From positions 1 to 5,487 of the forward strand of contig JADLEN010000101.1 of assembly GCA_020846105.1 (NCBI GenBank): a stretch of 5,487 nt of DNA, in the 5' to 3' direction. A program made the translations under genes and the position numbers. This document shows positions 1 to 5,453 of this stretch, in pieces. Source of the stretch: Chitinophagaceae bacterium. Lineage in GTDB: Bacteria > Bacteroidota > Bacteroidia > Chitinophagales > Chitinophagaceae. Under the pieces are notes generated by a model. The model saw only the letters and a list, made by a program, of their open reading frames with translations, had not been told where the DNA came from and ran no database searches. The stretch's first letter is position 1, and every line of letters begins with the position of its first letter.

Positions 1-1
1 A

Positions 2-343
2 AGTGTCACGCTTATGGGGCAGCCTCTTATGGATACTACTGATGTAAAACTTGGTATGGTCATTGACTTTGGCGACTTAAAAGCAATTGTAAAAACAAAA
101 ATTATTGATATTTACGACCACGCCTTGGTACTCAACGACCAAGCACCTTATTCAAAATCAGAAGTAATAGCTAACGAATTCGAGAAAGTGATTTTAGTGC
201 CATTTCAGCCTACTTGCGAAAACCTATTGTTGCACTTTGTTGCCGCTATTCAATCTTTGTTTCCTGCAAATACCCAACTCGTAAGTATCAGACTAGACGA
301 AACGCCAACTTCTTTTGCCGAATGGCATTTGAAAGACAATTAG
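2..343 (+). CDS. queD: 6-carboxytetrahydropterin synthase (QueD/PTPS family), 3' part
   Basis: The 5' end lies outside the window. The frame is open from base 2, giving 113 visible codons and a TAG stop; the ATGs at 14 and 29 are internal, because the residues before them (SVTL) fit the beta strand that precedes this point in the family. Visible family marks, in fragment numbering, are GMVIDFGDLK at 18-27, the Asp-His pair D39-H40 followed by ALVLN (this His belongs to the active site), PTCEN at 70-74, and RLDETPTSFAEW at 97-108 with the conserved Glu. The zinc-binding Cys and His residues of the N-terminal half are not visible. The family turns 7,8-dihydroneopterin triphosphate into 6-carboxy-tetrahydropterin in the cytosol, the second step toward preQ0/queuosine. 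A 6-pyruvoyl-tetrahydropterin synthase role is the alternative, since the two share a fold; QueD is the more likely role in bacteria. No other queuosine gene is in view. A hairpin terminator follows 27 nt after the stop. Confidence 0.88.
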   Translation, partial: SVTLMGQPLMDTTDVKLGMVIDFGDLKAIVKTKIIDIYDHALVLNDQAPYSKSEVIANEFEKVILVPFQPTCENLLLHFVAAIQSLFPANTQLVSIRLDETPTSFAEWHLKDN

Positions 344-370
344 TCAATAAATCTAAATCATTTTTCAACT

Positions 371-423
371 TTCACTTTAAAGTATTAGCCATTTGCTCGT
401 ACTTTAAAGTGAATTTATTTTTT
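371..423 (+). terminator. Intrinsic terminator of the queD-like gene
   Basis: A perfect 14-bp stem pairs 371-384 (TTCACTTTAAAGTA) with 400-413 (TACTTTAAAGTGAA) around a 15-nt loop. It is followed at once by a T-rich run (414-423, nine T and one A). It sits 27 nt after the stop codon. The stem is AT-rich but long and uninterrupted. Each arm also holds the self-complementary 10-mer ACTTTAAAGT, so the arms can also be read as direct repeats. Confidence 0.8.
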
Positions 424-498
424 GCACCTTAGATTTAAAAATATAGTGAAGCCTATAATGTTAAAAGCCGTGACTATTCATTAATTGAGCAAAAGAGC

Positions 499-532
499 TT
501 GTACTTTTTGCAACCCTATTTCATTAACTTTG
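499..532 (+). promoter_or_regulatory. Predicted Bacteroidota-type promoter for the ZIP/TraB unit
   Basis: TAACTTTG at 525-532 matches the Bacteroidota -7 consensus TAnnTTTG exactly. A TTG at 499-501 lies 23 nt upstream, at the long end of the accepted spacing. Another TTTG at 507-510 is only 14 nt away, which is too close. Transcription would start near 538-540, leaving a leader of about 27 nt before the ATG at 566. The site lies between the upstream terminator and the first gene of a two-gene unit. It is a pattern match only. Confidence 0.45.
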
Positions 533-565
533 CTGCCTTATTTTCACTGCAAAATTTCTAACTAA

Positions 566-1297
566 ATGTCGCATTTAGTACCCAATATACTTCTATTTTT
601 AGTAAGCTTTCTTGCTGGCCTATTGGCTATGCGTGTACGCTTGGTCGATGACCAAAAAATGAATATGCTACTTGCATTCTCGGGATCGTTTCTTTTGAGC
701 ATTACTTTTCTGCACCTTATACCCGAAACTATAGAAGACCAAGGTCATAAAGCCGGCCTTTATATACTTATTGGTTTTTTTCTCCAACTGCTTATACAGC
801 GCTTTACGCACGGGGTAGAGCATGGCCACAGCCATATTCATAGCCACAACCACCATATACCGCTTGTATCTATTTTGGGAGGCTTGGGCATACATGCTTT
901 AATGGAGGGCTTTCCTTTGGGATTCAACTATCGGATGCCTCAAACAGATACTTCATTATACTTTGCAGTGGCTATCCACAAACTTCCCGAAATTATTATT
1001 GTAGCAACAATGATAAGAGCTACCAACGGCAAAGGAATAAGGTCTTGGGGCCTGCTGCTATTGTTTGCTTTACTCACCCCATTGGCTAGCGTTCTTGCGT
1101 CTTACCTTGGCAGCAAATACTTTGCTATTTCTAATATTCTGGGCATTATGATACCTATTGTTGCGGGCGCATTTATTCATATTGCCACTACTATTTTTTA
1201 CGAGAGCGGTACCAAACAACATACCCTTACCAACCAAAAAATTGTGGCTATTGTTTTAGGCGTAGCACTTGGCGCAGCAACACTATTGATGCATTAA
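566..1297 (+). CDS. ZIP-family divalent metal transporter
   Basis: This inner-membrane protein of 243 residues has about eight predicted hydrophobic helices and belongs to the ZIP (Zrt/Irt-like) family, which imports Zn2+ or related divalent metals into the cytoplasm. A His-rich loop at 82-97 (eight His, including H86, H88, H90, H92, H94, H96 and H97) separates helices 3 and 4, the usual place for the metal-sensing or metal-collecting loop. Helix 4 carries H110-A-L-M-E114-G and helix 5 carries H138-K-L-P-E142, the two signature metal-binding motifs. Ala111 and Lys139 stand where two-metal ZIP proteins carry ligands of the second site, so a single-metal centre is inferred. The length is normal for bacterial ZIPs. 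The ATG at 566 is the first in the frame, leads straight into the first helix, and has no Shine-Dalgarno, as is common in this phylum. The next gene begins 19 nt after the stop, so the two are probably cotranscribed. The metal cannot be assigned from sequence. Confidence 0.9.
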   Translation: MSHLVPNILLFLVSFLAGLLAMRVRLVDDQKMNMLLAFSGSFLLSITFLHLIPETIEDQGHKAGLYILIGFFLQLLIQRFTHGVEHGHSHIHSHNHHIPLVSILGGLGIHALMEGFPLGFNYRMPQTDTSLYFAVAIHKLPEIIIVATMIRATNGKGIRSWGLLLLFALLTPLASVLASYLGSKYFAISNILGIMIPIVAGAFIHIATTIFYESGTKQHTLTNQKIVAIVLGVALGAATLLMH

Positions 1298-1316
1298 TGC
1301 TTTTCAATTTCCTAGT

Positions 1317-2198
1317 ATGAAGAAGCGAATAACTTTCTGTATTCTTATTGCAATACTATGCAGCATACAGCTTTTTGCCGAAGGCAAAAACAAACCATTA
1401 CCAAAAACACTCCTTTGGAAGCTATCGAAAGGAACACAGACGGCACCATCCTACCTTTTTGGAACCATTCATGTAATTTGTGAGGAAGATTATTTTTGGA
1501 CCCCAACAATGCAAAAATGTTTCGACCAATGCAAACAGGTAAGTTTTGAAATGGATATTAGCAATAATGCACTCAGCGCCGAAACAGCATCTATGATGAT
1601 AGATTTTAGCGGGGGCACGCTACGCGACTACTTTGACAACGAACAAGATTACAATATTGTACGCAGCTATATTGAGGATAGTCTTGGACAAAATATCGAA
1701 ATTGCCGAACGGATAAAGCCTGTAGCGCTTTATTTGATGTACAATTTGGCGCTGGCCAAGGGGCCTTGTGCCAACACGGTGAGCTATGAATTAAAGCTTC
1801 TGGAGCAAGCAAAAAGTAGCAATAAAAAAATTCAAGGATTGGAATCATTAGCAGACCAAATGGAAGTGCTAGAATCGATACCAACAGACAGTATTATCAA
1901 AGAGATGATACAGATTGCAAAAGGTGAAAGCAAAGATGGTGGTGAGGTGCAAAAAATGATAAACGCTTATAAAAAGCAAGACCTAAACTTACTGCAACAG
2001 ATGATAACCGAGGCGGACAATTCGTCTATTATGGATGCAAAAGTATTGGTGGACGAAAGGAATAAAAAATGGATAAAACCCAGTGAAAAAGCAATGGCCG
2101 AAGGGTCTACATTTTTTGCAGTAGGTGCTGGGCACGTGTATGGCTTACTCCATTTGCTACGCGATGCTGGCTATCAAATAGAGCCAATATTGAAATAA
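1317..2198 (+). CDS. TraB/GumN (TIKI-like) family secreted protein
   Basis: The 293-residue protein begins with a Sec signal peptide: MKKR, a hydrophobic core at about 5-20, and likely cleavage after Ala21. Cys15 is not in a lipobox because Leu precedes it, so a lipoprotein is unlikely. The mature part is a TraB/GumN domain (about 30-291). Near its start it has YLFGTIH with G49-x-x-H52, then an acidic strand, FEMD, with E78. Near its end it has G270-A-G-H273 in a Gly-rich turn, followed by HVYGLLHLLRDAGY. Two GxxH motifs and a conserved Glu are the shared core of the TraB/PrgY/GumN/TIKI clan; animal TIKI members are metal-dependent proteases. Protease activity here is inference only, as bacterial members mostly lack assigned substrates. 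Export should place it in the periplasm or outside the cell. It follows the ZIP transporter by 19 nt without its own evident promoter, so a shared transcript and possibly a shared metal theme are plausible. Confidence 0.87.
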   Translation: MKKRITFCILIAILCSIQLFAEGKNKPLPKTLLWKLSKGTQTAPSYLFGTIHVICEEDYFWTPTMQKCFDQCKQVSFEMDISNNALSAETASMMIDFSGGTLRDYFDNEQDYNIVRSYIEDSLGQNIEIAERIKPVALYLMYNLALAKGPCANTVSYELKLLEQAKSSNKKIQGLESLADQMEVLESIPTDSIIKEMIQIAKGESKDGGEVQKMINAYKKQDLNLLQQMITEADNSSIMDAKVLVDERNKKWIKPSEKAMAEGSTFFAVGAGHVYGLLHLLRDAGYQIEPILK

Positions 2199-2207
2199 TA
2201 TTTTGGC

Positions 2208-2241
2208 AAAAAAAAATCCCTCCCATAAAAATGGGAAGGAT
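2208..2241 (-). terminator. Intrinsic terminator of phaB at the convergent junction
   Basis: On the - strand a hairpin pairs 2231-2241 with 2216-2226 (10 of 11 pairs, one C/A mismatch at 2220/2237, loop of four bases). It is followed by nine U from the A run at 2208-2216. It lies about 35 nt beyond the phaB stop. On the + strand the same hairpin sits just after the TraB/GumN stop but is followed only by a short TTTT at 2246-2249, so it would end + strand transcripts less well. It probably insulates both convergent units. Confidence 0.8.
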
Positions 2242-2275
2242 AAACTTTTAGGAAATCAAAAACAAACAAAAAAGC

Positions 2276-3022
2276 TTAATAAACGTGCTGACCGCCATTG
2301 ATAGCATAGTTGGCACCGGTAATAAAGCTAGCTTCTTTACTAGCAAGAAAAGACACTAAATGTGCTATCTCTTCCGTACCACCCATACGGCCAATAGGTA
2401 TTTCTGCAACTATTTTATTACGAATTTCTTCTGGCACTGCCATTACCATATCGGTAGCAATATAGCCTGGTGATATAGTATTTACGGTTATGCCTTTACG
2501 CGCTACTTCCATCGCTAATGTCTTTGTAAACCCGTGCATACCTGCTTTGGCGGCAGAGTAGTTGGCTTGGCCAAACTGACCTCTTTGGCCATTTACTGAA
2601 GATATGTTGATGATGCGGCCGTAATTACGATCGCACATTTGGTTTATCACATTTCGGGTACAATTAAAAACACTGTAAAGATTGGTTTTAAGTACTGCAT
2701 CCCAATTTTCCACTGTCATTTTCCTAAATTGGCCATCTCGTGTTATACCTGCATTGTTTACCAAAACATCTATGGGGCCTAGCTTTGCTTCTACTTGAGC
2801 TATCATAGCTTCTACCGATCCGTAATCGCTTACATCCACATGGTACATCTCAAAATCGTAGCCTTCACTTTTCATTTTTGCCTGCCACTTTTCTGCTTTT
2901 TCTGCATTATTATAGCTTGTTACTACATGAAAACCATCTTTGCTCAACCTTTTACAAATTGCAGTTCCCAAACCACCTGTGCCACCTGTTACCAGTGCTA
3001 TGTATTTTTCATTTTGATCCAT
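2276..3022 (-). CDS. phaB: Acetoacetyl-CoA reductase, PhaB type (SDR family)
   Basis: A classical short-chain dehydrogenase of 248 residues, full length. The N-terminal Rossmann fold has a Gly-rich cofactor loop, TGGTGGLG (12-19), and NNAG at 89-92. The catalytic set is N114, S142, Y155 and K159 (YSAAK). The block GQRGQFGQANYS (145-156), the stretch SPGYIATDMV (184-193) and the ending NGGQHVY follow PhaB of Cupriavidus necator, as remembered, more closely than FabG. The catalytic Ser and Tyr sit two positions later than in that enzyme (S140/Y153). PhaB reduces acetoacetyl-CoA to (R)-3-hydroxybutyryl-CoA with NADPH in the cytosol, the middle step of polyhydroxybutyrate synthesis. No thiolase (phaA) or synthase (phaC) is in view, so another 3-ketoacyl-CoA or 3-ketoacyl-ACP reductase role (FabG-like) remains possible. 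The ATG at 3022 gives a normal N-terminus. It appears to be a single-gene unit, with a predicted promoter at 3052-3082 and a terminator at 2208-2241. Confidence 0.88.
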   Translation of the reverse strand: MDQNEKYIALVTGGTGGLGTAICKRLSKDGFHVVTSYNNAEKAEKWQAKMKSEGYDFEMYHVDVSDYGSVEAMIAQVEAKLGPIDVLVNNAGITRDGQFRKMTVENWDAVLKTNLYSVFNCTRNVINQMCDRNYGRIINISSVNGQRGQFGQANYSAAKAGMHGFTKTLAMEVARKGITVNTISPGYIATDMVMAVPEEIRNKIVAEIPIGRMGGTEEIAHLVSFLASKEASFITGANYAINGGQHVY

Positions 3023-3051
3023 AATATTGCGTTTTGAAATTAAAAGTGTAT

Positions 3052-3082
3052 CAATAGTACATGTAATTATTTACAAATGCAA
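3052..3082 (-). promoter_or_regulatory. Predicted promoter of phaB
   Basis: Read on the - strand, TTG at 3082-3080 is followed after 20 nt by TACTATTG at 3059-3052, one mismatch from the Bacteroidota -7 consensus TAnnTTTG. Transcription would begin about 25 nt before the ATG at 3022. The site lies between the terminator of the upstream unit (3091-3127) and phaB, where a promoter is needed. It is an imperfect pattern match. Confidence 0.38.
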
Positions 3083-3090
3083 TATTCGCC

Positions 3091-3127
3091 AAAAAAAAAA
3101 CCGAGACCCTTTGCTAGGTATCGGTTT
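3091..3127 (-). terminator. Intrinsic terminator of the DUF6580-like / two-helix membrane protein unit
   Basis: On the - strand, 3117-3127 (AAACCGATACC) pairs with 3098-3108 (GGTCTCGGTTT) in 10 of 11 positions, with one A/G mismatch and an 8-nt loop. Seven further U follow, from the A run at 3091-3097. It begins about 20 nt after the stop of the 81-residue membrane protein and separates that unit from phaB. Confidence 0.82.
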
Positions 3128-3148
3128 CAAATTTGAATTAATTAATTT

Positions 3149-3394
3149 CTAATTGTTGCTAAGACGGTTAAACTCGTCAAGACCTGCATCTTCATAAGAA
3201 GTAAATAAAGTACAGAAATGACCAATGATAGACAGGGCCCAAGCTGCTGTAATCCAAGCTGGCCAAGGATATACCCAAGTAGTTGCGCCTTTGTTGTACA
3301 AAGTCCACATCAATACTGTAGCAATACTAAAAACGATGAAATGCACCAGCAAAATCATCTTTTGACGTGAGGTTGGTTTTATTTTTTTTGCCAT
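3149..3394 (-). CDS. Small two-helix membrane protein (2TM-domain-like)
   Basis: This 81-residue protein has a basic N-terminus (MAKKIKPTSRQK), a first hydrophobic helix at about 12-32, and a second at about 46-64, preceded by an aromatic-rich turn (W40, Y42, P43, W44, W47, W52) and containing H59. Its C-terminal tail (66-81) is polar and acidic. Two helices, a W/P-rich linker and a His in helix 2 resemble the 2TM domain common in Bacteroidota, though the family call is from memory of the pattern and no function is known. By the positive-inside rule both ends probably face the cytoplasm. The start ATG at 3394 gives the basic leader. It lies 41 nt downstream of the DUF6580-like gene on the same strand and is followed by a terminator, so the two are probably cotranscribed. 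Confidence 0.75.
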   Translation of the reverse strand: MAKKIKPTSRQKMILLVHFIVFSIATVLMWTLYNKGATTWVYPWPAWITAAWALSIIGHFCTLFTSYEDAGLDEFNRLSNN

Positions 3395-3435
3395 TTTTTA
3401 TTTATTAAGTTGTGTGAGTTAGTTGTTTTAAAATT

Positions 3436-3987
3436 TTATGCCGCTTTAATAGCGCGTGCTGGTAAAAAGCTTTTTATTGCAAAATAACAGGCAAACATTA
3501 CTGCGCTACCTATAAAATCTGCTTGCAAACTATTTTTGAAAAAAGGGATTGCATCTACATATGTTTTTACAAAACCTGTTGCAGTATAACCATTAAAGCC
3601 TTGTGCAAAATAACCTAAATTAGAAATAATAAAAAACGCAACTGATGCAGCAAATGTACCACCAACAATAGTTGCTGTATTTACTTTATTCATAGCTCTA
3701 CCTATCAACGCAGCAGCTATCAGTCCGCCATAAACGAATACTTGGCTAAGACCATAAAAACCAAAATTAGTAGTGGTGGGGAATGCTTGAAAATATACAT
3801 CTGCAAGAAACTGACCCAAAAGTGCAATGAGTATAGCTGTTTTGGCATCTTTTACGAGCATACCACTTACCAAACCTATGGCTACTACAGGGGCAAAATT
3901 ATAGGCGCCAGTTTCGGCACATACAATACGCGAGATAACTGCAAATAACACAAGGCCGATAGCTACAAATAACTGAGTTTTTTTCAT
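3436..3987 (-). CDS. DUF6580-like multi-helix membrane protein
   Basis: A 183-residue integral membrane protein with about six hydrophobic segments (roughly 5-23, 29-45, 49-66, 78-96, 105-127 and 152-174). Marks that recall the DUF6580 family are NFAPVVAIGL at 30-39 after the first helix, the acidic LADVYF at 61-66 at the end of helix 3, FFIISNLGYF at 118-127, and the strongly family-like YVDAIPFFKNSL (143-154) followed by QADFIGSAVMF. The overall fold resembles the substrate-binding (S) components of ECF vitamin transporters, but no substrate can be named and no ECF ATPase or T component is in the window, so transport is only a suggestion. The ATG at 3987 gives a short basic start (MKKTQ) leading into the first helix. 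It lies 107 nt after ftsY with no clear terminator between, and 41 nt before the two-helix protein gene, so it could be read from its own promoter or by run-on from ftsY. Confidence 0.75.
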   Translation of the reverse strand: MKKTQLFVAIGLVLFAVISRIVCAETGAYNFAPVVAIGLVSGMLVKDAKTAILIALLGQFLADVYFQAFPTTTNFGFYGLSQVFVYGGLIAAALIGRAMNKVNTATIVGGTFAASVAFFIISNLGYFAQGFNGYTATGFVKTYVDAIPFFKNSLQADFIGSAVMFACYFAIKSFLPARAIKAA

Positions 3988-4029
3988 TGAGAACTTTATA
4001 AAATGAGTTGCAAAAATAACAATCGTAGT

Positions 4030-4077
4030 GGCAAATACAAAATTAAAATTGACACTAAAGGTATTTGGGCAAATACA
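4030..4077. repeat. 10-bp direct repeat with an embedded palindrome upstream of the DUF6580-like gene
   Basis: GGCAAATACA occurs at 4030-4039 and again at 4068-4077, 38 nt apart. The second copy forms half of the palindrome GTATTTGGGCAAATAC at 4061-4076 (7-bp arms, 2-bp centre). The copies flank the predicted -7 box. This could be an operator, or chance in AT-rich DNA. No regulator is known for it. Confidence 0.4.
4038..4073 (-). promoter_or_regulatory. Possible promoter of the DUF6580-like gene
   Basis: On the - strand TAATTTTG at 4045-4038 matches the Bacteroidota -7 consensus TAnnTTTG exactly. The nearest TTTG upstream (4073-4070) is 24 nt away, slightly longer than usual, and lies inside the palindrome at 4061-4076. 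Transcription would begin about 45 nt before the ATG at 3987. Confidence 0.33.
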
Positions 4078-4094
4078 GTGAAATGTTTAGCATT

Positions 4095-5072
4095 TTATTG
4101 CTGTAAATTGAATAAACTATCCACAAATTCTTCTTTGTTGAAGATTTGTAAATCCTCCATTTTTTCGCCCACGCCAATATATTTTACCGGTATTTTAAAT
4201 TGGTGCGCAATAGCCAACACCACACCACCTTTGGCTGTACCATCTAGCTTGGTAATAGCCAATGCGGTAATATCGGTGGCTGCGGTAAAATGCCTGGCTT
4301 GCTCTAGTGCGTTTTGGCCTGTACTACCATCTAGCACCAGCAACACTTCGTGTGGGGCATCGGGCATTTTTTTTGTTATCACACGGCGTATTTTGCTCAG
4401 TTCTTCCATCAGGTGTGCTTTGTTGTGCAATCTGCCTGCGGTGTCTATTATTACAATATCGGCTTCGCGGGCTATGGCGCTTTGTACGGCATCATAGGCT
4501 ACCGAACTTGGGTCGCTGCCCATTTCTTTTTTCACAATAGGCACCCCTACCCTTTCGCTCCAGATAGTAAGCTGGTCTACTGCTGCTGCCCGAAAGGTAT
4601 CTGCTGCGCCTAGCACTACACTTTTACCTGCCATCTTAAAATTGTGTGCCAATTTTCCTATCGTTGTTGTTTTGCCTACACCATTTACGCCTACCACTAG
4701 TAGTACATAAGGTTTTTTATCGGCGGGCAAATCAAAGGTTTTGAAATCGCTAGACGGTGCATCGGTAAGCACACTCATAATGCCTTCTTGCAGTACATTA
4801 TTAAGCTCCGATGTGCCTACATATTTGTCTTTGGCTACGCGCTCTTCTATGCGTTTTATTATTTCTATTGTGGTGGCTATGCCTACATCGGCACTCACAA
4901 GGGCATCTTCTAGCTCGTCTAGCAGTTCTTCATCTACTTTGTCTTTGCCTGCAATAGCCTTGGTTATTTTCGAAAAAAAGCCTTCTTTGGTCTTTTTCAA
5001 GCCCTCGTCTAATGCCTCTTTTTGTACTTCTTCCTCTTTGCTGCGTTTGAAAATTTTATCAAAAAATCCCAT
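4095..5072 (-). CDS. ftsY: Signal recognition particle receptor FtsY
   Basis: FtsY is the membrane-associated GTPase that docks the SRP (Ffh with 4.5S RNA) carrying a ribosome-nascent chain and hands it to SecYEG. This copy has 325 residues. It starts with an amphipathic helix (MGFFDKIFKR), has only a short charged stretch in place of the long acidic A domain of E. coli, then the helical N domain (about 25-105) and the GTPase G domain (about 120-325). All GTPase motifs are present: G1 GVNGVGKTT (128-136), G2 DTFRAAAVDQL (158-168), G3 DTAGR (210-214), G4 TKLDG (274-278) and the closing GVGEKMEDL (300-308). It lacks the C-terminal Met-rich M domain of Ffh, so it is FtsY. The start at 5072 gives the membrane-binding helix. 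A promoter match lies about 36 nt upstream. No clear terminator follows, so run-on into the DUF6580-like gene is possible. The gene looks intact and ordinary. Confidence 0.97.
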   Translation of the reverse strand: MGFFDKIFKRSKEEEVQKEALDEGLKKTKEGFFSKITKAIAGKDKVDEELLDELEDALVSADVGIATTIEIIKRIEERVAKDKYVGTSELNNVLQEGIMSVLTDAPSSDFKTFDLPADKKPYVLLVVGVNGVGKTTTIGKLAHNFKMAGKSVVLGAADTFRAAAVDQLTIWSERVGVPIVKKEMGSDPSSVAYDAVQSAIAREADIVIIDTAGRLHNKAHLMEELSKIRRVITKKMPDAPHEVLLVLDGSTGQNALEQARHFTAATDITALAITKLDGTAKGGVVLAIAHQFKIPVKYIGVGEKMEDLQIFNKEEFVDSLFNLQQ

Positions 5073-5107
5073 TAACTGTATTTGTCTATTTGGTGGCTAA
5101 TATTCGC

Positions 5108-5138
5108 CAAAGGTAAATGTTATTATAAGCTATACCAA
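5108..5138 (-). promoter_or_regulatory. Predicted Bacteroidota-type promoter of ftsY
   Basis: On the - strand TTG at 5138-5136, then 20 nt, then TACCTTTG at 5115-5108, an exact match to TAnnTTTG at ideal spacing. The TTG is also the penultimate sense codon (Leu106) of the upstream GNAT gene, so the promoter overlaps that gene's end. Transcription would start about 29 nt before the ftsY ATG at 5072. This is the best promoter match in the window. Confidence 0.55.
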
Positions 5139-5453
5139 TGATTTTTTCAACTCGTAATCATTCATAAAAAAACCATTGCCAATATCAATATCTTCTTCTT
5201 TAAAAATACGGTAGCCAAGATGCTCATAAAAGCCCAATGCTTTATTGTATCTGTTTACATTGAGTACCAAGCTGCTTTGCCCAGCCGCTTGCGCCAACAG
5301 CTCTACCTCCTGCAGCAATGCCTTGCCTACACCTTTTGTTTGTATATCGGGCAGCACATATAGTTTGTGCAGTTTTGTTTCGTTTATCAAAAAATCTTTC
5401 TGAAAGGCTGCAAATCCTATTGCTGCGCCTTCTTTATAAGCTATCAAAAACAC
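5130..5453 (-). CDS. GNAT-family N-acetyltransferase, 5' part missing or broken
   Basis: The visible product (107 residues from a GTG at 5453) is the C-terminal two thirds of a GNAT acetyltransferase, which transfers an acetyl group from acetyl-CoA to an amine in the cytosol; the substrate is unknown. Visible parts are strand FLIAY, a turn and IGFAAF (2-17), KLHKLYVLPDIQ (27-38), the acetyl-CoA pyrophosphate loop Q38-x-x-G41-x-G43, and motif B with LNVNRYNKALGFYEHLGY (64-81), including Y76 at the usual general-acid position. Family members are usually around 150 residues or more; the first strand and two helices, about 40-50 residues, are absent. An in-frame TAA at 5465-5463 lies four codons before the GTG, yet the residues after it (RGDVFLIAY) look like normal GNAT sequence. 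A nonsense change, a frameshift, or a base error near the window edge is therefore likely, and the GTG is probably not a natural start. It may be a pseudogene. ftsY follows 57 nt later with its own promoter. Confidence 0.75.
   Translation of the reverse strand: MFLIAYKEGAAIGFAAFQKDFLINETKLHKLYVLPDIQTKGVGKALLQEVELLAQAAGQSSLVLNVNRYNKALGFYEHLGYRIFKEEDIDIGNGFFMNDYELKKSLV

Noticed and set aside
489..511. Short inverted repeat GCAAAA...TTTTGC upstream of the ZIP gene, considered as an attenuator or regulator site
   Set aside because: Only about six A/T-rich pairs around an 11-nt loop; too weak to separate from chance, and it overlaps the promoter candidate.
424..565. Possible small gene, riboswitch or tRNA between the queD-like terminator and the ZIP gene
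   Set aside because: No convincing reading frame, cloverleaf or conserved riboswitch core could be seen; only the promoter match is supported.
4061..4094. Hairpin after ftsY considered as its intrinsic terminator
   Set aside because: The short stem (GTATTTG/CAAATAC, almost no loop) is not followed by a U tract on the - strand.
4003..4497. Long + strand open frame opposite the 3' half of ftsY and the adjoining gap
   Set aside because: It is antisense to a certain gene, rich in Cys and Ser, and resembles no family.
4741..5100. Long + strand open frame opposite the 5' half of ftsY
   Set aside because: Its Ser/Leu-rich product is the mirror of Lys/Glu-rich FtsY codons and has no recognisable domain.
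5451..5453. GTG accepted as the authentic start of the GNAT protein
   Set aside because: Family-like residues continue upstream of it, and the resulting protein would lack the first strand and two helices of the fold; it is kept only as the boundary of the open frame.
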